64,000 nt of DNA from Streptococcus sp. LYSM12 (GTDB lineage Bacteria > Bacillota > Bacilli > Lactobacillales > Streptococcaceae), in NCBI RefSeq assembly GCF_004569635.1, contig NZ_SPOZ01000008.1, positions 75-64,074 on the forward strand, given 5' to 3'. Shown here piece by piece: positions 31,399-39,799 of this stretch. Within the stretch, counting starts at the first letter, position 1; each line of letters opens with the position of its first letter. Under the pieces are notes generated by a model. It was not told the DNA's origin. It ran no database searches and was given only the letters and a program-made list of their open reading frames with translations. The position numbers and the translations under genes were made by a program.

Positions 31399-31595
31399 AA
31401 AGGGAAAAAGTTATATCAGTCAAGACGAAAGACCACCTTTGAAGAATTTGTAGAAAGGCAAAGACCCACTTGCAACATGGCTCTAACGAACCTGCTACTT
31501 CTATTCACATTGAAATCCCCATACTTTCTTGAACAACTAGTATCATGCTGATTTGAGGGAGCATAGGATATTCTAAACTCTCAGAAAACACAAGA

Positions 31596-31701
31596 TATAG
31601 TCATTTCGTTTATCTTTTATTGCTTCGTTACTTCGCTTTGCCGTACTTTAGTATAGCCTGCAGCTCCTTGCCCAGTACTAAAAGCAAACGCAAAGACTGT
31701 A
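31596..31701 (+). repeat. MITE-like element, copy 6
   Basis: TATAGTCATTTCGTTTATC start, CGCAAAGACTGTA end. The core has TTTAGTATAGCCTGCAG in place of the usual TCCAGTACAGCCTGCAG. Confidence 0.8.
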
Positions 31702-31727
31702 ACTGCTGGGAAGTACTCACGAAAAAG

Positions 31728-32118
31728 AGGCTGGGATATAAGTCCCAGCTTTCTAATTTCATGAACCGAATGACGTTGACGTAGTGGTTGATTGCTTCAA
31801 TGGCTGCTATCATGCCCTTGAAAATTGGAAATGAACTGCTGCTCCTTTTTGTTTTAAGGGAACAGGCTAAAAAGCTCCAGTGGAGCTTTTTAGTCATATT
31901 TGTTCCTGTTTCCCACTCCAAATCCGGCCTCTACGACTGATGCGAACGCATTCGCTTCATGTCCAAGCTCCAACAGTCAGAGTAGTGACCGTTGGAGCTG
32001 TGCGGGGTGGGAGTGAAACGGTCTAAGAATAGACCGTTTCAGACAGAAGCTAGAATGGAGGAAATAAGGAAAAACCAACTCTTTTTTGACCTATCGAGTT
32101 CTTTCCCACTCTCTCATC
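31728..32118 (-). repeat. Long intergenic repeat, copy 3
   Basis: Reverse orientation relative to copies 1 and 2. It includes a perfect hairpin CTAAAAAGCTCC / GGAGCTTTTTAG (31867-31893, loop AGT), a second inverted repeat GCTCCAAC / GTTGGAGC, and the CCATTCTAG block followed by GTCTGAAACG. The strong hairpins suggest a structured RNA or a stem-loop mobile element. Confidence 0.6.
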
Positions 32119-32179
32119 AGATTTAGTATCATCGTGTCATATTTATCACAGCGTTACCTCATCTTGCCTAACTCTAAGA

Positions 32180-32285
32180 TATAGTCTTTTCGTTTACTTT
32201 TAGTACTAGGCAAGAAGCTGCCGGCTGTACTGGAGTACGGCAAAGCGAGGTAACGAAGTAATAAAAGATAAACGAAATGACTATA
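32180..32285 (-). repeat. MITE-like element, copy 7 (inverted)
   Basis: TATAGTCTTTTCGTTTAC at the left and AAACGAAATGACTATA at the right. Both terminal repeats are intact. Confidence 0.85.
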
Positions 32286-32394
32286 ACAAGAGTCAGGGTA
32301 ATAACTGTTGTTACCTGAATTTAAGAAAGAGAGCAAGATCTATTTTGGATAGTTTCAAGTTCTTGAACATTCCCTTTTTTCTAAACAGATGAAA

Positions 32395-35300
32395 TTAGTT
32401 TTCTTTTTTTCTATTTTTCATCACAAAATAGTAAATGGCACCGACTACGGCTATTCCGAGGGCTAGTACTGCTGCAATTTGTCCAGAATTGCTTTTACTT
32501 GCAGGTGTTGCTTCCTCAGCCCTAGCTTCTTTCATCGTTTCAGAAGAAGATTTAGGCATTTTTTCTTTCTTAGTCACTGACGAAGATCCTGTACTCTTCT
32601 CTACTTTCTTACTCTTATCACCAGAAGCTGGTGTTGCTTTGGTCGCTTCTTCTTTTTTCTCAGCCTTTATCTCTGATCTAGCATTTGCTGGTTTTTCTGA
32701 AGAAGTCTGATGAACATAAGCAGGTTCTTGACTGTCTGTTTGCTCATTATGAACCACTTGTGTGATGATAGGAGCAGTCGGTTGCTCTTGTTCAACCACG
32801 TCTGGCTCTTTCTCTACTTTCGGTGGTCGCACTGTAGGCTTCCATTCTTCCTTAGTCGTGTTATCAACTGGAGTAGTGTTCGGATGAGGTTGCGGTTGGG
32901 GTGCTGGGACTTCCGTCACTGTTTTTGGCAACACGCGCACCATATACTGGGTGCTTGCCCCCCTATAGGTAAGCGTAAGGATTTGCTCCCCAATCTGGTT
33001 CTTATCATATCCTGTCACCGTGACACCTTCATCAGTCAATCTATGTTCGTCTGACTGGTTATCTGCTGTCCAAGCCTTGAACAGTCCGGCATCTAAAACC
33101 AAATCCTCACCTGCTACATATTCTGATTTAGGCAATTTTGTTACTTCTAAACCAACAACCTCTGTAGCTGGGGTATCATTTGATTTCAAGACATAGACCG
33201 TTATCGGGGTAGCCAATGGACGGCCTAGATACTTAACAGCCAAGCGTTGCTCACCATATTGATTCGCTGCAATAGGTTCAACACTAACACCAGTATGAGC
33301 CAGTGGGAGAATCTTATCAGCTTCGCCACTACCGTAGGATACTCGGATTGTAGCTCCTGCCAAGGATAAGGCTTCCCCATCTTTGTAGACCCGTTTCATT
33401 ACTGGGTTTTCCCAACTTACTGTCTTGATAACTTTCTCTTCTTTCGGTACGACCACTGCCAACAGATTGCTCATGTCCATATTCTCTGCCTGTGCTCTGT
33501 AATAGAGGACAGACGGACGCTTGTCAAAAGCAATCGGATCTAGGATAAGATTACCATCTCGATCTGTTCTTGTCACCGCAATTGGCTCTAGCGCTTCATT
33601 AGAATCATAAATCCGGATTGTTGTATTAGCAGGAACGTCTTTAAATCCAAGTTGAATATGGTTATTCCCCAAATCACGCGCAAGGGCATGATGCATTGGA
33701 ATATTTGGCGTTTCCATATCAAGTTTCTCATACATCTTCCAATTATAAATCCGAATCGCTTTCCATGGTGTACCATTGTCCGCAGTGATTACATGCATAC
33801 GCCATTCTTGGGCAGTGATTGGCTGGTCAAGGATAATATCAGATGTATGAGCTTTATTGCCTCGAACAGCTTTCGCTAACTGCCATTCACCATTTTCATT
33901 CTTGTAATACAAGTCAAAATCTTTGGTATTCATCAACCCATCATTGACCGATTCTCCACCAGCTCCAGCATGGTCCACTACCCAACGGACAATCGTACGG
34001 GGCTGGGTCAATTTGATATCCACAGAAGCATTCGTATCTGTAATACACCACTTATCCGACAGACTAGTGATGGTACCATTTAACATACTTTCAGGGCCTT
34101 CATTTCCACCATTTTGAGGATAGCTAGTGCCTGTGACTACAGCTCCTAACACCACATTCGGTGCTGCTTCTCTTGGTAAAGTCGTGTCACGAACCGTTAA
34201 TCCCCAATCAAAATCTGCAATTCCTGCTTCTGAACGAATCCCGTTCCTACCGACTGAAACAACCTTGAGACGTTGTGTAGTGCCGGTATCTTGAGCTGTC
34301 CGAGTTACTCTTGGTATATAAACAGTCGTAGAAGATGATCCTGTTAGCAATTTCCATTCATTGCCAACTTCTGCATATACTTCATAATAATCCGCATCGT
34401 CATTTCCCTTGAATTGCAAAATAGCTTCCGCATCTTGGGCATTTTTGATACTTTTCTCTTTTACCCTTATCTCAGTTGGAGTAGCAGGTGCTGTATCATT
34501 CTCTACAATAGATAGTTCACCCAACTTGAAAGAGTAGTCTTCTACAGCTCGATCATACTCAAAGGTTAGCTTGATTCCATAGATGGTCTTACCTGTCAAC
34601 TTGGTTAAATCAAAACTTTCTGTTTTCCAATCTCTCCCACTTGCAGTTGGTAAGGTATAAAATTCTACATTCTTGTAGTCTGGTGTCGTTGCTAAACCAA
34701 CTTTAACAATCGCTCCTTCTCCTCCTTGATACGATAGGCGAAGTGTAGAGCTAGCTGTTGTCTCCAGTTTGGTTGAGTACAACATCACATCTTGCTTGCT
34801 TGGTTGCTCAATTGCTCCTTTAAAAGCTAGGGAATTTCCACCATTATAAGCATCATCAAAATCATAATGAATGCCTAAAGGTGTTCCATCAGTTGTCACC
34901 CACCATCTCCATGTTGGCAATATCCCTGACACAGAACGATAGTTCCACTCAGAATCTTTGGATACTTTTCCATCTACAAACCACTTCTTTCCATGACCTG
35001 TATTAAATGATGTATGGAAAGTTCGCCCAACAATCGGTGTCCTATCTGCAACTAGATTAGCGATGCCATACCATTTTTTATCAGTAGGCTTATTACCTGT
35101 TGGGTTACCTTGATAACCAGTCCAAAAAATATTTTCATTTTCATGATAATCTTCACCTGTTTTTCCAAGGCTAGTAATGGTATCTGGAGAAAAGAGTCCC
35201 AAAGATAGACGGAGCTTTCCTGTATCCTTATCAATCAGAGCATTCCAGTTGATATTCGAATGATATGAGCCCCCTTGTTGCAATTCAAATCCAGCAAACA

Positions 35301-36483
35301 CATCAAATGGATTGCGACCAATTGATGTCATATGACCAACGGTAGTATCATTTATCCGTTTTGACCAGTTAAAGTTTGCAAATACTGTATCCGCAGGATT
35401 TTTGCCATCTACAGGTTTGATATAGTAGTCATTGACCTTACTAACACCATTTACATAGTGTCTGCGACCAGAATTGGTCATGGAATCATACCAAGATACC
35501 TTGATTGGATGTCCAACTGATTCGCCATACTCCTTGATATAGAGCATAAAGTCACGAATTTTTTCTGGCAACTCAGACACTTTTTGACCGTCAGTTTCTT
35601 GGTTGATAAAATACCCATCGTAACCATAGTACTTAGCAATATCTACTAATTTACGGGCAATTGGGAAACCTCCATTCTCATCCTGCTGCATGGCTTCAAC
35701 AAGACGATCCTGGTCCTCTTGGCTACTAGACCAGTTGAAGAAGAGACTTCCATAGATTGGTACACCATTTCTGTGAGCAGCATCTATCACATCAGGCGTT
35801 GGAACGAGACCATCCCAAAAGACCATAGAATCCACATATTGCCAGTAGTCAAAAGCGTAAGCCTTAAATTCTTCACCTCCGACAGAAGCATGATTCTCTG
35901 CTTTAGAATTCATATTGGACAAGGCTTGAACCTTAGCTTCGCTGCTTGCTTTTGGATTGATGATTTCTCCTTGATGCCGCTTGGCTAGCTCAACAGAACC
36001 ACGATTCAAAGCATCGTCGCCTCGAGCATCTGGTTGCCAGTTTAATAAATCAGTCCAGGTATCAAACTTGACTTCCTTTGGTCGTAACTGCGTTTCCTCT
36101 GGAAAATGGACATCATCTTTGAGTGCTTCTCCACTTTCTTCTACCGGTGTAGATACAACAGTTTCAGGCTCTGATTCCGCTGGTACGGCTCTATTTTCTA
36201 CTGCTGGTACAGGAGTCGGCTCAAGAGTAGGTACGACTTCATCAACTATAGGTATCTCTTCATCAGCTACTAGATTTTCAACTGATATTTCTGTTTCATC
36301 TGCAATCGTAGGGCTTTCTTCTGCTACAGTAACGACACTTGTGTCTACCTCTGTTTCTGCTACTTCTTCCGCGGAAACAACCGGTCCACCCAAAAACGCC
36401 ATTCCAATCATCACAGAGCAGGCTCCTACCGCTAGTGTCCGAATACTATGAAAACACTTTTTTTCTGAATGATAGTTTTTCAT
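32395..36483 (-). CDS. Surface endo-beta-N-acetylglucosaminidase (GH85, EndoD-like)
   Basis: 1362 residues. A YSIRK-type signal (FHSIRTLAVGACSVMIG, residues 11-27) is followed by an acidic low-complexity region to about 120 and a GH85 domain (about 145-680). Its catalytic Asn-x-Glu pair is in YFINQET (Asn294, Glu296). Then come a fibronectin-like region, an F5/8C-like carbohydrate-binding domain around 815-935, two bacterial Ig-like domains (about 1030-1190), and a Pro/Lys/Glu-rich wall-spanning stretch. It should release N-glycans from host glycoproteins. The C-terminus has a hydrophobic segment and a basic tail, but no LPxTG motif before it. It is shorter than pneumococcal EndoD. Confidence 0.9.
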   Translation of the reverse strand: MKNYHSEKKCFHSIRTLAVGACSVMIGMAFLGGPVVSAEEVAETEVDTSVVTVAEESPTIADETEISVENLVADEEIPIVDEVVPTLEPTPVPAVENRAVPAESEPETVVSTPVEESGEALKDDVHFPEETQLRPKEVKFDTWTDLLNWQPDARGDDALNRGSVELAKRHQGEIINPKASSEAKVQALSNMNSKAENHASVGGEEFKAYAFDYWQYVDSMVFWDGLVPTPDVIDAAHRNGVPIYGSLFFNWSSSQEDQDRLVEAMQQDENGGFPIARKLVDIAKYYGYDGYFINQETDGQKVSELPEKIRDFMLYIKEYGESVGHPIKVSWYDSMTNSGRRHYVNGVSKVNDYYIKPVDGKNPADTVFANFNWSKRINDTTVGHMTSIGRNPFDVFAGFELQQGGSYHSNINWNALIDKDTGKLRLSLGLFSPDTITSLGKTGEDYHENENIFWTGYQGNPTGNKPTDKKWYGIANLVADRTPIVGRTFHTSFNTGHGKKWFVDGKVSKDSEWNYRSVSGILPTWRWWVTTDGTPLGIHYDFDDAYNGGNSLAFKGAIEQPSKQDVMLYSTKLETTASSTLRLSYQGGEGAIVKVGLATTPDYKNVEFYTLPTASGRDWKTESFDLTKLTGKTIYGIKLTFEYDRAVEDYSFKLGELSIVENDTAPATPTEIRVKEKSIKNAQDAEAILQFKGNDDADYYEVYAEVGNEWKLLTGSSSTTVYIPRVTRTAQDTGTTQRLKVVSVGRNGIRSEAGIADFDWGLTVRDTTLPREAAPNVVLGAVVTGTSYPQNGGNEGPESMLNGTITSLSDKWCITDTNASVDIKLTQPRTIVRWVVDHAGAGGESVNDGLMNTKDFDLYYKNENGEWQLAKAVRGNKAHTSDIILDQPITAQEWRMHVITADNGTPWKAIRIYNWKMYEKLDMETPNIPMHHALARDLGNNHIQLGFKDVPANTTIRIYDSNEALEPIAVTRTDRDGNLILDPIAFDKRPSVLYYRAQAENMDMSNLLAVVVPKEEKVIKTVSWENPVMKRVYKDGEALSLAGATIRVSYGSGEADKILPLAHTGVSVEPIAANQYGEQRLAVKYLGRPLATPITVYVLKSNDTPATEVVGLEVTKLPKSEYVAGEDLVLDAGLFKAWTADNQSDEHRLTDEGVTVTGYDKNQIGEQILTLTYRGASTQYMVRVLPKTVTEVPAPQPQPHPNTTPVDNTTKEEWKPTVRPPKVEKEPDVVEQEQPTAPIITQVVHNEQTDSQEPAYVHQTSSEKPANARSEIKAEKKEEATKATPASGDKSKKVEKSTGSSSVTKKEKMPKSSSETMKEARAEEATPASKSNSGQIAAVLALGIAVVGAIYYFVMKNRKKEN

Positions 36484-36504
36484 CTACTTCTCCCTTTGCA
36501 AATT

Positions 36505-36533
36505 TCTATATTAGTATATAAGCAATGTCACAA
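36505..36533 (-). promoter_or_regulatory. Promoter of the GH85 gene
   Basis: TTGTGA (36528-36533), 17-bp spacer, TATAGA (36505-36510), 20 bp before the start codon region with ribosome site AGGGAGAAG. Confidence 0.5.
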
Positions 36534-37080
36534 ATACCTCATTACCTTTTGAAGATTAAATCTTTCTCCCTCCTTTATATTTCAAAAGTCTAGCGAGCTT
36601 ATCCTGACATATATTTACGTCCTCATTCTATCCTCTTTAAAAACAATAATCAAGGTAATTTCTCATCTTCTAAAAAAATAAGTAAAATGTATTGAAAAAG
36701 TAGAATAGTCTTCGCATTAAAGAAAAAGAGCCGTAGCTCTTCGAGGGGAAAAATGACCACTCCCAGAATACTGATTAATGCTACGCTGCAAATCTAGCAT
36801 AAAAACAATGCTCTCATATAAAACTGCTCGAAAGAAACTATTTAACAATGCTTTTCTCAGAAAGCAACCAACTTTCAATCACCTATAAATGATGACTGGT
36901 ATTTGTAGCAGGAGGAAAGACCTATGCTCCATGGTATAGTCAATCCTACATGAATGAACTCACACTATAGGGTATATTCAATCGCATAGCATACTGTAAA
37001 AAATAAATCGTGCTTCAGAAGTGGCTGTTCGCTTTACGTAGACTGGAACCTCCTTATTGCATCGCGCTTGAAGTTTTTAG
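36534..37080. other. Intergenic, nothing recognised
   Basis: About 550 bp of AT-rich sequence upstream of the GH85 gene. A short hairpin near 36730 (AGAGCCGTAGCTCT) is the only structure noticed. Confidence 0.5.
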
Positions 37081-37188
37081 TATAGTCAATTTCGTTTATC
37101 TTTTATTGCTTCATTAACTCACTTTACTGTACTCTAGTAAGGCCTGCAACACCTTGCCTAGTACTAAAAGCAAACGAAAAAACGATAG
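37081..37188 (+). repeat. MITE-like element, copy 8 (diverged)
   Basis: TATAGTCAATTTCGTTTATC start with one extra base, CAAACGAAAAAACGATAG end. The central TCTAGTAAGGCCTGCAAC is diverged from the consensus. Confidence 0.75.
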
Positions 37189-37225
37189 AACCTTTGTTAT
37201 ACATCCGCATAGCGGGTCGTTTATT

Positions 37226-37436
37226 TATAGTCATTTCATTTATCTTTTTATTACTTCGTTCCCTCATCTCGCTGTACTCCAGTACTACCTGCGACTCCTT
37301 GCCTAGTATAGTCATTTCATTTATCTCTTATTATTTCGTTAACTCGCTTTGCCGTACTCCAGTACAGCCTGCAGCTCGTTGCCTAGTACTAAAAGTAAAC
37401 TAAAAGACTATACTAAAAATAAACGAAACGGCTATA
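37226..37436 (+). repeat. MITE-like element, copy 9, interrupted by copy 10
   Basis: The left part ends GCCTAGTA at 37308 and the right part resumes at 37413 with CTAAAAATAAACGAAACGGCTATA. Removing 37309-37410 plus one TA restores an element almost identical to copy 5. Confidence 0.85.
37309..37410 (+). mobile_element. MITE-like element, copy 10, nested, with TA duplication
   Basis: 102 bp from TAGTCATTTCATTTA to TAAACTAAAAGACTA, flanked on both sides by TA (37307-37308 and 37411-37412). The target before insertion reads CCTAGTACTAAAA, so one TA became two. This defines the element ends and a 2-bp TA target duplication, as made by IS630/Tc1-mariner transposases. Confidence 0.88.
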
Positions 37437-37477
37437 TCACGCACCTTGCTTAGCACAATGGTCTTAAAGCATCACAA

Positions 37478-37511
37478 AAAAATCCTGCCAAAAATTTTTG
37501 GCAGGATTTTT
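37478..37511. terminator. 34-bp palindrome, probable bidirectional terminator
   Basis: AAAATCCTGCCAAAAA / TTTTTGGCAGGATTTT, perfect arms with no loop and A/T flanks. It probably ended the chromosomal transcript (rplL side) that the integrative element interrupted. Confidence 0.6.
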
Positions 37512-37606
37512 GGCAGAAAACCAACTCTTTATCAGTTTCTATCCACCACTTATGGTTCTCGAAGACTGGTAAATCAGGGCTCTGCTCTCATATTGCTACA
37601 TACTTC

Positions 37607-37621
37607 TTATTTAAGAGTAAC
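37607..37621 (+). other. Attachment-site core of the integrative element (attL/attR)
   Basis: TTATTTAAGAGTAAC. I recall this 15-mer as the att core of the ICESa2603/rplL family in streptococci. Its complement GTTACTCTTAAATAA would encode a C-terminal VTLK followed by stop. It lies 46 bp from the integrase stop, the expected position of an integrase-proximal end. I did not find the second copy in the window, so the element extends beyond the right edge. Confidence 0.75.
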
Positions 37622-37666
37622 AATTGCACAACCTGTTAAATGTGCAATATCAAGGGGTTTGAGTTC

Positions 37667-38878
37667 TTAATTTGAAGTTTGGCAGGAATTTTGGCATAAA
37701 ATTGAATCCAATCCTGCACTTTTGATATTTTGTGTGATTTCTTCAGAAACTGTTTTATCTAAAGCATTAAACCAGTGACTGTAAGTATTCAAAGTTGTTG
37801 ATTTATCGGCATGTCCCATACGTCTGGCTACATATAAAATATCTTTTTTCAAGACATTGATTAGATAGGATGCATGGCTATGTCTGAGACCTTTTCCTGT
37901 AATTACTGGAACTCCTACCTGTTGAGCTTTCCGTTTGATGATGCGACAAATGGTTGATTTGCAAAAAGGATCTCCAAATCTTGAAATGATAAAATCTGTA
38001 TCTTGATTTGCAAACTGATTTTTTCGCCAAACTTGAAGTACTTCAATAGTAATATCATCCAATTCAATAAGTCGTTCACCTGCTGGAGTCTTTGTTTGGT
38101 CTTTACGATACCAATTACCATTTTCATCTTTCTCTAAGGTTGTATGTACCTTTAGAAATTTTTTATCAAAATCAATATCCTCCCAACATAAAGATAAACC
38201 TTCGCTCACTCGTACACCTGTCATATAATATAACCAGATGGCAGTAAATCGTTGCAATTCTTCATAATCATGTAAGTCAAATGATTTGATAAATGTCTGA
38301 AACTCCGCATAGGTCCAAAATGGAGTTTCTGGATGTTTACCTCTAGGATTATCTAATGCTTTACAAGGCATATTTGAAATATAGCCAAGTCTTTCTGCAT
38401 AACCCATACAAGCTTTAAACCTTGACCATAAATTTTTCGCATAGTTTTCAGAATAATTCTCTATGATATGCAATCTAAAAGCTTCGCAATCTCTAGGAGT
38501 TATTGCTTTTAATGGCTTTAAACCAAAATATTGAATAAAAAGTTTATGATGAGGAAGAGCCGTCTTATATGTCACAGACTGAACCTTTTGCTTATATGCT
38601 CTTAAATAAATTTTGTTCATATAGTTTTCAAAAGTCATATTGTAATTTTCTAAACTGACTTTGTTGGCAAATTCATATTTTATACGAACTAATTCGTCAT
38701 ATGCTTCTTTCATTGTTTCAAAGGTTTTACCATATTGATTTTTTCTAGCTTTCTTTTGTACCCTTTTGCCAGTTACTGGGTCGATTCCAAGATCAATCTG
38801 ATAAAATATCTTTCCCTTATTATCACAATAAACACCTTTGTATTTTTTACTACTTTTTGTTGCCATTTGGATTCTCAC
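37667..38878 (-). CDS. int: Tyrosine site-specific integrase
   Basis: 403 residues. An AP2-like/arm-binding N-terminus (KYKGVYCDNKGKIFYQID) is followed by a SAM-like core-binding domain and a catalytic domain. Visible catalytic residues are Arg in YMTGVRVSEGL, HxxR-type GLRHSHASYL, and the tyrosine in STTLNTYSHW. It catalyses integration and excision at the adjacent att core (37607-37621). Its C-terminus overlaps sequence resembling the nearby 34-bp palindrome. It is transcribed toward the att site with the DUF3173 gene upstream. Confidence 0.93.
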   Translation of the reverse strand: MRIQMATKSSKKYKGVYCDNKGKIFYQIDLGIDPVTGKRVQKKARKNQYGKTFETMKEAYDELVRIKYEFANKVSLENYNMTFENYMNKIYLRAYKQKVQSVTYKTALPHHKLFIQYFGLKPLKAITPRDCEAFRLHIIENYSENYAKNLWSRFKACMGYAERLGYISNMPCKALDNPRGKHPETPFWTYAEFQTFIKSFDLHDYEELQRFTAIWLYYMTGVRVSEGLSLCWEDIDFDKKFLKVHTTLEKDENGNWYRKDQTKTPAGERLIELDDITIEVLQVWRKNQFANQDTDFIISRFGDPFCKSTICRIIKRKAQQVGVPVITGKGLRHSHASYLINVLKKDILYVARRMGHADKSTTLNTYSHWFNALDKTVSEEITQNIKSAGLDSILCQNSCQTSN

Positions 38879-38888
38879 TTTCTAAATG

Positions 38889-39116
38889 TTATTTAGATAG
38901 TGGAATCCCTATTAATTGTTCCACAATTTCTGCTGGTGCGATACCTAGTCTTCGATTGTCAAAGGGCGATTTACTTAATTGTACCGCATTATGGTCAACT
39001 TTGCGAGCTTCTTCAAACTTTTTTACAGCAATTTTTTTAGCTTCACGAATAATGTCTCTAGAGGTATGTTCAGGAAATCCTAAGTTCATTAAATCTTTAT
39101 ATGTAGCAGTTCTCAT
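38889..39116 (-). CDS. DUF3173 family protein, possible excisionase
   Basis: 75 residues, basic. It starts with a helix-turn-helix-like stretch (YKDLMNLGFPEHTSRDIIRE). DUF3173 proteins regularly sit directly upstream of integrase genes in streptococcal integrative elements. A role as excisionase or directionality factor is likely from position, not shown by sequence. It ends 10 bp before int. Confidence 0.8.
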   Translation of the reverse strand: MRTATYKDLMNLGFPEHTSRDIIREAKKIAVKKFEEARKVDHNAVQLSKSPFDNRRLGIAPAEIVEQLIGIPLSK

Positions 39117-39347
39117 ACACTTTCCTCCTTCAAATCACTAAGTTATTTTACACGCTAGATGGGATTTGAATGGTTAGTTCAATCATGGGAATTTCACCCG
39201 CTGTCCTTTTTCGATGGCAGCCTGAACGGTCAGAAGTATCATTATCATTATTTGTGTTATGGCAGATAGGTCACCATCCTATTTTTGAATAAATGATTTT
39301 CGCTCATTTCCTGGCGCATTACATTCTATTGCTCAACAAATAAATAA

Positions 39348-39396
39348 AGTCCCACCTAGAATTATTCAATTGTCAATGAACAAATCAGGAGGGACT
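39348..39396 (-). terminator. Hairpin at the end of the XRE gene
   Basis: AGTCCCACCT / AGGAGGGACT arms (one mismatch) with a 29-base loop, overlapping the end of the XRE regulator gene. T-rich on the plus strand side; low stability. Confidence 0.35.
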
Positions 39397-39622
39397 ATTT
39401 TAAATTATTCTTTATTCGGTGGGGAAAGTCAGTTTGCCCCAACAAATAATCTGTACTAACGTTATATAGATTTGAAAGTTTTATTATTACATCTGCCGAT
39501 AAAATACGTTCTCCTCTCTCAATTTTTGAATAAGCAGAGTGGGTAAACGAAAGCTTTTCGGCAACGTATTTTTGAGTGAAATCATTGTCTTCTCTCAAAT
39601 CCCTTAAACGTCGGTACATCAA
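39395..39622 (-). CDS. XRE/Cro-type regulator
   Basis: 75 residues, essentially one helix-turn-helix domain: LRDLREDNDFTQKYVAEKLS followed by HSAYSKIERGERILSADVI. Such small Cro-like proteins often control excision or transfer genes of integrative elements. The target is unknown. Confidence 0.85.
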   Translation of the reverse strand: MMYRRLRDLREDNDFTQKYVAEKLSFTHSAYSKIERGERILSADVIIKLSNLYNVSTDYLLGQTDFPHRIKNNLK

Positions 39623-39799
39623 TCTTTCTCCTAAGGAAAAGTATAGAGGATAACTAGGAGAAATTTGATATATTGTCCTAATTGGACAATAGAAATAAAA
39701 CTCCCAAACCGTTTATTTCTTTACAAATTAGACGGTTTGAGAGTAGCTTTATTATACATTATACAAAAATAAACAAGAATATGTTGGAAATTTGAACAT

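Larger units (their letters stand above)
30966..32394. other. 1.4-kb intergenic region built largely of repeats
   Basis: No gene supported. It contains MITE copies at 31294-31398, 31596-31701 and 32180-32285 (the last inverted) and copy 3 of the long repeat at 31728-32118. A 97-codon open frame across the long repeat (31628-31921, minus) has no family match I recognise and no equivalent in the other copies. The first 300 bp show nothing. Confidence 0.65.

Noticed and set aside
31628..31921. 97-codon frame across the long repeat
   Set aside because: Not conserved in the other copies of the repeat and no ribosome site.
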